64,000 nt of DNA from assembly GCF_001746415.1 (NCBI RefSeq), contig NZ_MEHJ01000001.1:434001-498000 (forward strand), given 5' to 3'. The stretch is from Streptomyces agglomeratus. Its GTDB lineage: Bacteria > Actinomycetota > Actinomycetes > Streptomycetales > Streptomycetaceae. The translations under genes were made by a program, and so were the position numbers. Positions 55,517 to 63,848 of the stretch are shown piece by piece; the first letter of the stretch is position 1; every line of letters starts with the position of its first letter. The notes beneath the pieces were generated by a model, which was given only the letters and a program-made list of their open reading frames with translations, had not been told where the DNA came from and did no database searches.

Positions 55517-56521
55517 TCAGGAGTTCGGGCGCATGTCTGCGCCGTACGTGGTGCGGTAGTCCGGGACGACGATCCGGCTCGTCGGAGACTCCTGGTGGAC
55601 CTGGGTGGTGAACGCGTCCAGGTCCATCACCGGGTCGCGGCGCGGGGGCTCGCTCAGCGGCTCCTCGAAGTTGTCCCAGTGGACGGGCACGACGACGCCG
55701 GGCCGGCCCAGTGCGCGCAGCAGCCGGGGCACATAGCGGGACGTGGAGGCGCTCGACGGCACCGCGACCATCGCCAGATCGGGGCTCAAACCCTGCACGG
55801 CCCGCTCGGAGAAGTCGCTGGCGCCCATCAGGAAGGCCGACGGGCCGCCGCTCCCGGCCGTCACCTGGAAAGCGAGAGTGTCGCCCTCCGGCAGGTCGGA
55901 GATGGTCCTCGGGACAGCAGCGGGCGGCGCATTCAGCGTGCCCGGAGCGAAGTAGGAGTGCCGCTTGTTGCGGCTGTGCAGGCTCGACACGACCTCGACG
56001 GTGAGCCCGCCGAAGTCCAGCACCTCGCCACCCTTCACCACCGAGATCTGTGCCGGGTCGACACCGAACGCGACCAGCAGATGGAAGGTGGTCTCCGTGC
56101 CGACGATCCGGGCGCCGGTGGACTTGGCGATGTGGGGCACATCGGCGACGTGGTCCCAGTGGGAGTGGCTGACCAGGACGATCTCGGGGTGGCCGATGTG
56201 CTCCCGCACCAGCCCTGGATCGGACCTCAGCTTCGTACCCGGCTTGAAGCCCCCGTCGAACAGGCCGGTCTTGAACCGGGTGAGGTACGGGTCGAAGAGC
56301 ACCGTCCGGCCGTCGACGTCGATGCGCCAGCCGGAGGTGCCCAGCCAGCGGAAGGACGCCGAACCAGCCGCCGGGGCCCTACGGGGCGCCGCCGCGGAGA
56401 CGGCGGTCGTGGCGGGAAGCAGCGGGGCGGCCGCGCCGAGCGCGGCGCCACGCAGCACCGTACGTCGGCCGAACCCCTGGATGCGCCGCTTCGGGCGCTG
56501 TGCGTCTGTGTCGTCGCTCAT
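55517..56521 (-). CDS. Tat-exported metallo-beta-lactamase-fold hydrolase
   Basis: A 334-residue protein. The N-terminus has a twin-arginine signal (FGRRTVLRGAALGAAAPLLP). The catalytic domain has the metal motif SHSHWDHVADVPH and a later GASDF and HWDNFEEP, in a UlaG/L-ascorbate-lactonase-like MBL fold. Probably secreted or membrane-associated. The gene is single and convergent with the IS5 remnant; its last codons overlap the relic's nonsense frame. The substrate is unknown. Confidence 0.88.
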   Translation of the reverse strand: MSDDTDAQRPKRRIQGFGRRTVLRGAALGAAAPLLPATTAVSAAAPRRAPAAGSASFRWLGTSGWRIDVDGRTVLFDPYLTRFKTGLFDGGFKPGTKLRSDPGLVREHIGHPEIVLVSHSHWDHVADVPHIAKSTGARIVGTETTFHLLVAFGVDPAQISVVKGGEVLDFGGLTVEVVSSLHSRNKRHSYFAPGTLNAPPAAVPRTISDLPEGDTLAFQVTAGSGGPSAFLMGASDFSERAVQGLSPDLAMVAVPSSASTSRYVPRLLRALGRPGVVVPVHWDNFEEPLSEPPRRDPVMDLDAFTTQVHQESPTSRIVVPDYRTTYGADMRPNS

Positions 56522-56604
56522 GGCGTCAGGAGATCAGGACTCCCCCCTCGCCGTCCAAGATCAGAATTCTGGGTTCCTCATATGCGGAAGCATATGAGTG
56601 CAGG

Positions 56605-57498
56605 TCAGAGTCCTTTAGCGCGGAGGAAGTCGACGGCGATCCGGGCCGAGGCACCGATCGCTGCGTCCACCACCGGACGCGAGGCGGCCAGATCTCTCGT
56701 ACGGGCGAAGACGGAGACCGCGTAGCTGCCGCCGTCGGGATACCGGACGACCCCCGCCTCCATGTGCAGCCCGGGCAGAGTTCCCGTCTTTGCCGCGACC
56801 GTCGCCTCATCGGGAAACCCCGACACCAGCCGGTGCCGAAATGCCTGACACATCATCAGGTCACGTACGTGAGCGCACGCCTCGGGCGGGCCCGCCTCGT
56901 CACGCCAGACGAGACGCAACAACCGGGTGATCTCACGCGGCGTGCTGGCGTTGGTCCGCAGCGGGTCCAGCACACTCAGCCGTCTCTTGCGATCGTCCGG
57001 CAGAGCCGGGTAACGGAGGGCGAACTCCGCCTCGTCGCGGGCGCCGACCTCGGCGAGCATCGACTCCAGTACGTCACGGGGGCCGCCCACGATCCGAGTC
57101 CCGCCGAGCCCGAGTTCCCCGGCGAGAAGCCGCACCGTGTCCAGGCCGACCCGTGCCAGCAGCAGATCCGCCGCCGAGTTGTCGCTCACCGAGATCGCGA
57201 AGAACGCCAGATCGCGCAGCGACAGTTCGACGTCGTCGGCACATCCTGCCGTGCCCCAGCCTCCGAGCCGGTCGGCCGCCGTCACCCGCACCCGCTCCCG
57301 TGGGTCGAGCTGGCCGGCGGCCACCTGCCGGGCGAACTCCAGGACCAGCAGCACCTTGAAGACCGAGGCGATCACGACCGGCTCGTCCGCGCCGACCGCC
57401 ACCTCCTCGGCGCCCGGCTCCGTGCCGACGGGGACCGCATGCAGCAACCCCTCGGCCCCCGCCCCCGCGAAGACCTCGCGGATCCGTTCCTCGACCAT
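56605..57498 (-). CDS. Class A beta-lactamase-like serine hydrolase without signal peptide
   Basis: A 297-residue protein with the three active-site motifs of class A enzymes: SVFK (Ser45-Lys48), SDN (105-107) and KTG (237-239). A clear ExxLN omega-loop motif is not seen between about residues 140 and 180. There is no signal peptide from any plausible start, so it may be cytoplasmic or exported by another route. It is divergent from a LysR gene (30-bp gap), the classical beta-lactamase/AmpR-type arrangement. Beta-lactam hydrolysis is plausible but not assured. Confidence 0.85.
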   Translation of the reverse strand: MVEERIREVFAGAGAEGLLHAVPVGTEPGAEEVAVGADEPVVIASVFKVLLVLEFARQVAAGQLDPRERVRVTAADRLGGWGTAGCADDVELSLRDLAFFAISVSDNSAADLLLARVGLDTVRLLAGELGLGGTRIVGGPRDVLESMLAEVGARDEAEFALRYPALPDDRKRRLSVLDPLRTNASTPREITRLLRLVWRDEAGPPEACAHVRDLMMCQAFRHRLVSGFPDEATVAAKTGTLPGLHMEAGVVRYPDGGSYAVSVFARTRDLAASRPVVDAAIGASARIAVDFLRAKGL

Positions 57499-57528
57499 CG
57501 GTTCGCCTCTCACGTAAGGTCCGTGGCT

Positions 57529-58509
57529 GTGGATCTCTTGCGCCACCTGCGTATCTTCGTCGCCGTCGCCGACGAGCTGCACTTCAGCCGGGCCGCCGAC
57601 CAGCTTGGCATGGCCCAGCCACCCCTCAGCCAGGCGGTACGCAGACTGGAGAAGGACCTCGGTGCCGAACTCTTCGACCGATCGCACCGCCAGGTCCGGC
57701 TGACCGCCGCCGGCATGGTGCTGCTGGACGAAGCCCGCGAACTGCTGGCCCGTGAGGAGCGGTTACGGACGCTGGCCCGCCGCGCCGGACACGGCGGCCT
57801 GGGCACTCTGCGTGCGGGCGTGCCCCCCGACACCACGGTCGCCATGCTCGCCGCCCTGCTCTCGGCCTGCGCGGAGCACTCTCCGGGTCTGTCCGTCGAT
57901 CTCCAGGAGATCACCACTGAGGAACAGGTGCGGTTGCTTGCCTCCGGTGGGCTCGACGTCGGCCTCGTCCACCAGCCCGTGGACGCCACCGAACTCCGCC
58001 TCGGCCGGGAGGTGTGCGCGGAACTCGGCGTCGTCCTCCCCCGCACCTCACCGCTGGCGCGGCTCCCCGAGGTCGCGCTCGCTGAACTCTCCGGCCACGA
58101 CCTGGTGCTCTTCCCCCGTGCCCAGGCCCCCGGCTGGTACGACCGGATCCTCGACACCTGCCGCGCCGAGGGCTTCGTGCCCGGCCGCCTCCGGCACGCC
58201 TCCAACCCCGAGTTCGTGCTGGCCCTCGTCCACGCGGGCCACGGCATCGCCTTCGACCAGGGGCCGGTGGCCCGCAAAGAGCCCCGCGTCGTCTGGCGGC
58301 CGCTGGCCGGCCGCCCCCTCACCCGGCGGACCACCGGGGCCTGGCCCGCCGGCCGGTCCGCCCACCCGGCCGCCCCCCACTTCGCAGAGCTCGCGGCCGG
58401 CGTGCTCGCCCGCGACCGTACGGCAGCAGCCCTGCGCCGCGACGACGGCCCGCACCCGCCCGACGGGCCGCCCCGCCCGTGGTCGGTGGTGTACGACGAG
58501 TCGAGCTGA
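57529..58509 (+). CDS. LysR-type regulator
   Basis: A 326-residue regulator. The N-terminal HTH (DLLRHLRIFVAVADELHFSR, AADQLGMAQPPLSQAVRRLE) is full length. The effector domain has VGLVHQPVDATELRLGREV and the LysR pattern FVPGRLRHASNPEFVLALV. The last 60 residues are proline-rich and probably disordered. GTG at 57529 is 9 nt after AAGG; a GTG at 57523 is too close. Its promoter overlaps that of the divergent beta-lactamase-like gene, implying control of that gene. Confidence 0.9.
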   Translation: MDLLRHLRIFVAVADELHFSRAADQLGMAQPPLSQAVRRLEKDLGAELFDRSHRQVRLTAAGMVLLDEARELLAREERLRTLARRAGHGGLGTLRAGVPPDTTVAMLAALLSACAEHSPGLSVDLQEITTEEQVRLLASGGLDVGLVHQPVDATELRLGREVCAELGVVLPRTSPLARLPEVALAELSGHDLVLFPRAQAPGWYDRILDTCRAEGFVPGRLRHASNPEFVLALVHAGHGIAFDQGPVARKEPRVVWRPLAGRPLTRRTTGAWPAGRSAHPAAPHFAELAAGVLARDRTAAALRRDDGPHPPDGPPRPWSVVYDESS

Positions 58510-58772
58510 CGCCGCGTCGACCGGCTGCCCGCGCGAGACAGGCCGGGGCCCTGGGTACACGTCGCCCCCGCCGCCACCTGAGGTGAACTCCGCATTTCGC
58601 ATGGCATGCATTTCGTCCGCGTCGGACTGGGGAAGCCCGCCTCGCGGGCGCGCGACCGTCCGAACGGGCCCTGGACGGCGCTACCCGACGCACGGCCTGT
58701 CGCTGCGCAAGGCGGATAAGGTCGTGGACCACGTCTTCACGAAGCCCGTTGACACCCTGGGGGGTACAAGGC

Positions 58773-60353
58773 ATGCCTACGCCTGAGCAGATCTGGGCGG
58801 ACGCCGATCTCCCCACCCGTCGGCTCGCCGGGCTGGCTCTCCACCCGTCCGTGCCGGAGAGCATCCTCCTGCGGCTGCTCTCCGACGCTCCGCTTGCCGC
58901 ACGGATGGTGCTGTGCCGGGACCGGATCCTGCCCGACGCCGTCGTCGACGCGGTGATCGAGCACCCCGACACCTACACCCGCAGCTTCTTCGCCCGCAAC
59001 CTCCATGTCGATCCGGCCCAGCGAGTTCGACTGGTGGACGATCCCGAGTGGTTCGTCCGCGCCCACCTGGCCGCAGGACCGCGGATGGCCGGCCTCGCCC
59101 GGCCAAGGCCCCTACCCGACGAGGCCGTCGTCCACATGATCAGCACGTACGACGACGAATTGCTGGGCGGTCCCTTCTACCAGCAGATCTCCACCAGGCT
59201 GCGCCGATCCATGCCCACCCATCCGATCGCGAAGGTTCGCCGCTGGGGGGTCGAGGCATGGGCATCGCTGTCCACAGACGTGCGGGCCGCCCTCCTCACA
59301 GACCCCGACGGCGAGGTCCGGGAGAGGGCTCAGCTGCATGCGCGCCTAGAGGATCCGGCGTGGGTGGAGAGTGCGCTCCCTGACCGACCGTGCCACGCCC
59401 GCACCGACCTGCTGCTCCACCACCCCCTCACCAGAGCTGTGGTGGAGGGCGTCCTCGCCAGGCCCGCCGGCAAGGAGGACAAGGCGATGATCGCCGTCAA
59501 CCCCACCCTCCCTCCCGACGCGGTGGTCCTCCTGGCCGCCGACTCGGATCCGGAGGTACGGTGCCAGATCGCACAACGCGCAGACCTCGGACCCGCCGAG
59601 TGCCGCGCACTCGTCGCCGATCCGGAACCGGACGTGCGCGCGCAGGTGGCGTACCGCGCGGACCTGGGACCGGCCGAGCGCCGCACGCTCATGACGGACC
59701 CCCACCCCGACGTCCGGCTGGCCGTGTCCCTCCACCCCGCACTGAGCGAGGAGGAACGGGACCGGATCGACTACCAGGTCCCCATGGACCACCGCTTCGG
59801 CTTCCACCCCGCGTACGAGATAGTCCGGGACCCCGGGACCGTCCGCCGAAACGCACTCTCCAACCACCCAATGCTGCGCCGGGAGGCAGCCAGGGACCAC
59901 CTGCTGCCACCGGACCTCGTCGCACGCCTGGCCGCCGACGACGATCTCGGCGTACGCGTCCTGCTGGCCCAAAATCATCCAGACGCCTCCGCGCCACTTC
60001 TGCTGCGCAGCTTCCTCGAGTACACCGGCCCCGAGCGCAGCCACCTCACCACCCGGCCGAACTTCCCGACCAACGGACTGGCCGCCTTCGCCGACCACGA
60101 AGACCCTGAGGTCCGGGCCTTGGCCGCACGCGACCCCGAAACTGAGCCGACAGCCGTGGAGCGGCTCACCCAGGACCCGGAATACGCCGTGAGGGCTGCG
60201 GCGACGCGCCACCCGAACCTTCCGCAGTACCGGCTGGCAGTACTCCTCGACGACGAGGAGCTGGCCCACGACGCGGCTGCGAACCCGGCGCTGGACTTGG
60301 ACACGATCCGCCGGCTCGTTGAAGACGGCCGACGGGTAAGGCCGCCGGCGTAG
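58773..60353 (+). CDS. Leucine-rich-repeat-variant (LRV)-like protein
   Basis: A 526-residue soluble protein made of about a dozen repeats of 22-28 residues with a HEAT/LRV pattern: LxxLLxDxxxxVRxxAAxxPxLP, e.g. RLVDDPEWFVRAHLAAGPRM, LVADPEPDVRAQVAYRADLG, RLTQDPEYAVRAAATRHPNL. Such solenoids mediate protein binding. The ATG at 58773 follows AAGG; no signal peptide. It is monocistronic. Partners unknown. Confidence 0.88.
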   Translation: MPTPEQIWADADLPTRRLAGLALHPSVPESILLRLLSDAPLAARMVLCRDRILPDAVVDAVIEHPDTYTRSFFARNLHVDPAQRVRLVDDPEWFVRAHLAAGPRMAGLARPRPLPDEAVVHMISTYDDELLGGPFYQQISTRLRRSMPTHPIAKVRRWGVEAWASLSTDVRAALLTDPDGEVRERAQLHARLEDPAWVESALPDRPCHARTDLLLHHPLTRAVVEGVLARPAGKEDKAMIAVNPTLPPDAVVLLAADSDPEVRCQIAQRADLGPAECRALVADPEPDVRAQVAYRADLGPAERRTLMTDPHPDVRLAVSLHPALSEEERDRIDYQVPMDHRFGFHPAYEIVRDPGTVRRNALSNHPMLRREAARDHLLPPDLVARLAADDDLGVRVLLAQNHPDASAPLLLRSFLEYTGPERSHLTTRPNFPTNGLAAFADHEDPEVRALAARDPETEPTAVERLTQDPEYAVRAAATRHPNLPQYRLAVLLDDEELAHDAAANPALDLDTIRRLVEDGRRVRPPA

Positions 60354-60497
60354 CTGAACCTCCCGTTTGACTCCTGCGCTCCGCGAAGACCGAGTGGTGA
60401 AACACCGACGCAACGAGGCGTCACTCCGCCGATGTTCCTCGACCGGTCCCCCGTTCCGGTCGAGGCCCCGCGGGTGTGGAGTTCTGTCATCGCGAGA

Positions 60498-60962
60498 TCA
60501 GCAGCATCCGCCTGCGGTGACCGGTTCGAGTTCATCGGTCTCGGCACCGGCCGGGGTGGTGCAGCACGTGCTGTTGTTCTGCTTGGTCAGGGCGTCGGCG
60601 TCGGCTTTGACCACGTACACCTCCCACGGCTCGCGGCCAGGGCCGTGGACCCACACCTTGTCCTGGACGGCGTAGCAACAGCTGGTGTCGTGCTCCTCCG
60701 TCGTCGCCAGGCCCTCCTGACTGAGCCGGGTGGTGGCTGCGTGGACGGCCTCAGTGCTGCCGACCTCGACGCCGAGGTGGTCCATGCGGGTGTCCTCGCC
60801 CTCGGCACCTTCGATGAGGACGAGCTTGAGCGGGGGTTCGGCGATGGCGAAGTTGGCATAGCCGTCGCGGAGCTTGGCCGGCTCGGTGCCGAAGAGCTTG
60901 GTGTAGAAGGCGACGGACTTCGCCAGGTCCGGGACACGCAGGGCGAGCTGTACGCGGGACAT
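60498..60962 (-). CDS. arsI: ArsI/CadI-type VOC protein (organoarsenical lyase)
   Basis: A 154-residue VOC protein of the ArsI/CadI family. It starts MSRVQLALRVPDLAKSVAFY, has the vicinal cysteines SCCYAVQDKVWV (Cys95-Cys96) that bind trivalent organoarsenicals, a metal-ligand His in MDHLGVEV and the Glu in REPWEVYVV, and a C-terminal cysteine cluster (TCC...GGCC). ArsI cleaves the C-As bond of methyl- or phenylarsenite. It is divergent from the monooxygenase relic with an ArsR-type box between. Start at the family-typical ATG, with AGGAGG upstream. Confidence 0.92.
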   Translation of the reverse strand: MSRVQLALRVPDLAKSVAFYTKLFGTEPAKLRDGYANFAIAEPPLKLVLIEGAEGEDTRMDHLGVEVGSTEAVHAATTRLSQEGLATTEEHDTSCCYAVQDKVWVHGPGREPWEVYVVKADADALTKQNNSTCCTTPAGAETDELEPVTAGGCC

Positions 60963-61188
60963 CACGTTCCTCCTGTGGGTAATTGAGCGGGTGGGTCGGG
61001 TCAGCAACCGCCGGAGGCGGCCGGGACGCCGACGCCGATCCGGATGGGGTAACGGGCGTGGACAGATCCGGTCCCGGCCCGCGCGGGAGACGCCGGCGAC
61101 GCGGCAGTTGCTCGGTGGCGGTGGCGTTCATGCGATCCCCCTTGTGTTTCGACGTCCGTCGATCTCTTGCGTTTTCAGCATGGCATCT

Positions 61189-61221
61189 GTATCGATAGAC
61201 GTCAACATAGACATCCATCGA
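61189..61221. promoter_or_regulatory. ArsR-type operator between arsI and the monooxygenase
   Basis: GTCAACATAGACAT begins at 61201, flanked by ATCGAT on both sides (near 61191 and 61217), giving an extended palindrome-like site. The core GTCAACATAGACRT is repeated before arsR at 62310. Typical ArsR sites of actinomycetes have this shape, so ArsR probably controls both divergent transcripts. Confidence 0.72.
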
Positions 61222-61234
61222 TTTGGGCTGTTTC

Positions 61235-62291
61235 ATGGAGCACGTCGACGTCGCGGTCATCGGCGGCGGCCAGTCGGGCCTCGCGGCGGCGCACAGCCTG
61301 CCGCTGGAGGGCCTCACCGCCGTCGCTCTGGAGGCTTCGGACCAGACGGAGGGGTCATGGCCGCACTACTACGACAGCCTCACCCTGTTCTCCCCGGCCC
61401 GGTACAGCTCTGCCGGGGGTGCCGTTCGGCGGCGACCCCGGCCGGCACCCGCACCGCGACGAAGTGGTCGCCTACCTGCATCGGTACGCCGAGCGCCTGG
61501 ACACCGACATCCGCACCCGGCACCGGGTCACGTCGGAGGACGCGCAGGGCGAGGGCTTCGCGCTCGGCCTCGCGGGCGGGCGGCAGCTCGGCGCGCGGGC
61601 GGTGGTGACGGCCACGGCGGTTTCGGCCGGCCGAACCGGCCCGCTCCACCCGGGCTCGACACCTTCACAGGCACGGTGCTGCACGTCTCGGAGTACCGAA
61701 TGCCTGGGGCGTTCGCGGGGCAGCGGGTCGTGGTCGTCGGGGCGGGGAATTAGCGGCGCAGGTGGCCGCCGAGCTCGCGAACGTGGCGCGCGCGAGCCTG
61801 GCCAGCCGCAGCCCGGTGCGCTGGTTCTCGCAGAAGCCGCTGGGGCGGGACCTGCACTTCTGGCTCACCGTGACCGGCTTGGACGCGGCCCCGTTCGGCC
61901 GGTTCCAGCACCGTCCGGCCACGATGGCGGTGATCGACGACGGCCCTACCGAGCCGCCCTCGCCGCGGGCCGGCCGGATCGCCGCCCGATGTTCACCCAC
62001 ATCAACGGCTCCAGCGTCACCTGGACCGACAGCGCGAAGGAAGACGTGGACGCGATCATCCTGGCCACCGGCTACGCGCCGGACCTCGGCTACCTCACTC
62101 CGCGCAACGCCCTCGACGAGGCGATCCGGCCGCGACACCGCGACGGCACTTCGCTCACCCATCCCCGCCTCGCCCACGTCGGGCTGGAATGGCAGCGAAG
62201 CCTGTCGTCCGCATCCCTGCGAGGCGTCGGCCGCAATGCGCGCCGGAGCGCCCGGCGCTTGACTCTCGCCCTCGGCCGCTCGTGGCACTAG
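61235..62291 (+). pseudogene. Flavin-dependent monooxygenase (ArsO-like), multiply frameshifted
   Basis: The frames together encode a two-dinucleotide-domain flavin monooxygenase. VDVAVIGGGQSGLAAAHSLP is the FAD motif; then in turn DEVVAYLHRYAERLDTDIRT, TFTGTVLHVSEYRMPGAFAG, QRVVVVGAGN (NADPH motif), VAAELANVARASLASRSPV and VDAIILATGYAPDLGYL. Shifts are needed near 61415, 61640, 61745 and 61970. Such enzymes occur in actinomycete ars operons (ArsO). Either decayed, or several indels in G/C runs. It leads toward arsR in the same direction. Confidence 0.7.
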
Positions 62292-62309
62292 GCGGTTGAT
62301 TCGACATGT

Positions 62310-62328
62310 GTCAACATAGACGTATGTC
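62310..62328 (+). promoter_or_regulatory. ArsR-type operator at the arsR start
   Basis: GTCAACATAGACGTATGTC spans the arsR ATG at 62324, with inverted halves gaca and tgtc around it (gacatgtgtcaac upstream). It shares the 14-bp core with the site at 61201. Overlap with the start codon implies direct autorepression. Confidence 0.7.
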
Positions 62329-62686
62329 AAACGTTAAGGCGCTGCCGCTGCTGGAGACCGTCGTCGAGCCCTGCTGCCCGCCGCTCACCGAGCGTCCGCT
62401 GACCGCCGACGAGGCCGAGCGGACCGCCGTGATGTTCAAGGCACTGGGCGACCCGGTACGGCTGCGACTGTTCTCGGCCGTCGCCTCGCACGAGGGTGGC
62501 GAGGCATGCGTCTGCGACATCTCCGACGTGGGCGTCTCGCAGCCCACGGTCTCCCATCACCTGAAGAAGCTGAAGGAGGCCGGGCTGCTCTCCTCCGAGC
62601 GGCGTGGCACCTGGGTCTACTACCGCGTCGAGCCTGCGGTCCTGGCCGCGATGGGGCAGCTCCTGACCAAGGCATCCGCCGCGTGA
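62324..62686 (+). CDS. arsR: ArsR-family metalloregulator
   Basis: A 120-residue winged-helix repressor. Possible arsenite ligands are the N-terminal Cys pair (VVEPCCPPL) and the CVC in GGEACVCDISD at the DNA-binding region; the recognition helix is VSQPTVSHHLKKLKEAGLL. It dissociates from DNA on binding As(III) or related metalloids. ATG at 62324 lies within its own operator, with no Shine-Dalgarno seen. The next gene starts inside its stop codon (GTGA), so regulator and acetyltransferase are co-translated. Confidence 0.93.
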   Translation: MSNVKALPLLETVVEPCCPPLTERPLTADEAERTAVMFKALGDPVRLRLFSAVASHEGGEACVCDISDVGVSQPTVSHHLKKLKEAGLLSSERRGTWVYYRVEPAVLAAMGQLLTKASAA

Positions 62687-63183
62687 CCGCCTCCACCGTC
62701 GTGGTGCCGCTGACCGCAGACCACGCCGATGAGGTCGTCGCGATCTATCAGGCCGGTGTCGACGAGGGCAACGCGACGTTCGAGACGACAACCCCCACGT
62801 GGGCGGAGTTCGACGCGGCCAAGCTGCCCGAGCACCGCTTCGCCGCCGTCGACGAGACCGGGGGCGTGCTCGGCTGGGTCGCCGCGACCAAGGTGTCCGA
62901 CCGCTGCGCGTACGCGGGCGTCGTCGAGCACTCGGTCTACGTGCATCCCGACGCCCGGGGCCGCGGCGTCGCCTCCACGCTGCTGAAGGCGCTGGTCGGG
63001 TCCACCGAGGCGGCGGGGATCTGGACCATCCAGTCCGGCGTCTTCCCGGAGAACGCCGCCAGCCTCGCCGTCCACGAACGGGCCGGCTTCCGGATCATCG
63101 GCACCCGCGAACGCATCGGCCGCCACAACGGCCGCTGGCGCGACACCGTACTGATCGAACGCCGCAGCCCCCACATCGACTGA
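62683..63183 (+). CDS. arsN: ArsN1-like GNAT acetyltransferase
   Basis: A 166-residue GNAT enzyme of the phosphinothricin-acetyltransferase type: LTADHADEVVAIYQAGVDEG, ATFETTTPTW, VYVHPDARGRGVASTLLKAL (acetyl-CoA loop), NAASLAVHERAGFRIIGTRE and GRWRDTVLIER. ArsN1 proteins acetylate arsinothricin, an organoarsenical antibiotic, and are found in ars operons next to ArsR. The GTG start overlaps the arsR stop. With ArsI, this makes a module against organic arsenicals. Phosphinothricin activity is an alternative. Confidence 0.9.
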   Translation: MTASTVVVPLTADHADEVVAIYQAGVDEGNATFETTTPTWAEFDAAKLPEHRFAAVDETGGVLGWVAATKVSDRCAYAGVVEHSVYVHPDARGRGVASTLLKALVGSTEAAGIWTIQSGVFPENAASLAVHERAGFRIIGTRERIGRHNGRWRDTVLIERRSPHID

Positions 63184-63189
63184 CCGGAC

Positions 63190-63732
63190 TCAGCCGCGCT
63201 CGCCGAGGGTGAGCTGGCGGTGGTGAAAGTCGAAGTGCTGGGTGGGGTACCGGTAGAGGTCCGCAAGCGTCATGAAGTCCTTGAAGAACGGGTCCCACCG
63301 GACCGGATAGTGCATCCCCCGCGCCAGATCACGTTCGGACTCCTTCACGAGCCGCCGCGCCAGCGAATCGGTGATCCGGTCGAACGCGGCCCCCGTCGCG
63401 CGGGGCCCGAACACCCTCACCGCCCCGCACGGCCCCAGGTAGTTGATCACGTCGAAGGGCCTCGTCCTCGCGTCGAGTACCCGGGCGAACGCCTTGCTCG
63501 CGCTCCGGGGCAGGCGGCTGAAGCCGCGCGCGAGCCCCAACAGGACGCGGGTGACGCAGTAGCCGAAGAGCATGTGCCAGAGCAGCTGCCTGTTGGTCCA
63601 ACGGGTGCCGCTGGTCGGGCGAGCGAGGTCGGCCGGCGTGGCCTCGTCCAGAAGCGCGTGAAAAGTCCGTCGGGCCCTGTCGTAGTCGTCGAGGACGGCC
63701 TGCCGTTCCGGCGATGAAGGACCGTATGCCAT
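63190..63732 (-). CDS. DinB-like protein
   Basis: A 180-residue protein with a four-helix DinB-type pattern: DDYDRARRTFHALLDEATPA, RWTNRQLLWHMLFGYCV and the C-terminal HFDFHHRQL, which supply the metal-binding histidines of DinB/MDMPI-type proteins. The start (ATG 63732, or GTG three bases before) has no clear ribosome-binding site. It is convergent with arsN (6 bp between stops) and divergent from a TetR gene, which probably controls it. Possibly a bacillithiol/mycothiol-type transferase or unknown. Confidence 0.8.
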   Translation of the reverse strand: MAYGPSSPERQAVLDDYDRARRTFHALLDEATPADLARPTSGTRWTNRQLLWHMLFGYCVTRVLLGLARGFSRLPRSASKAFARVLDARTRPFDVINYLGPCGAVRVFGPRATGAAFDRITDSLARRLVKESERDLARGMHYPVRWDPFFKDFMTLADLYRYPTQHFDFHHRQLTLGERG

Positions 63733-63811
63733 CACGCCGCTCCCGTTCCAAGCCCGAGTGCCGAGGTCTGGATTTTCTCACGCGCGCCGTGAGTTCGCGC
63801 ACCTCCGACGA

Positions 63812-63848
63812 GTAGACACTGTCTACCTCCCCTGGTAGACAGTGTCTA
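63812..63848. promoter_or_regulatory. Double palindromic operator before the TetR gene
   Basis: GTAGACACTGTCTAC (63812-63826) and GTAGACAGTGTCTA (63835-63848) are each near-perfect palindromes, 23 bp apart. The second ends at the A of the TetR ATG. They probably bind the TetR protein as two dimers and control both divergent genes. Confidence 0.78.

Noticed and set aside
59346..60413. 355-residue open frame on the minus strand
   Set aside because: Mirror of the repeat-containing LRV-like gene, whose strand shows clear repeats; the antisense frame does not.
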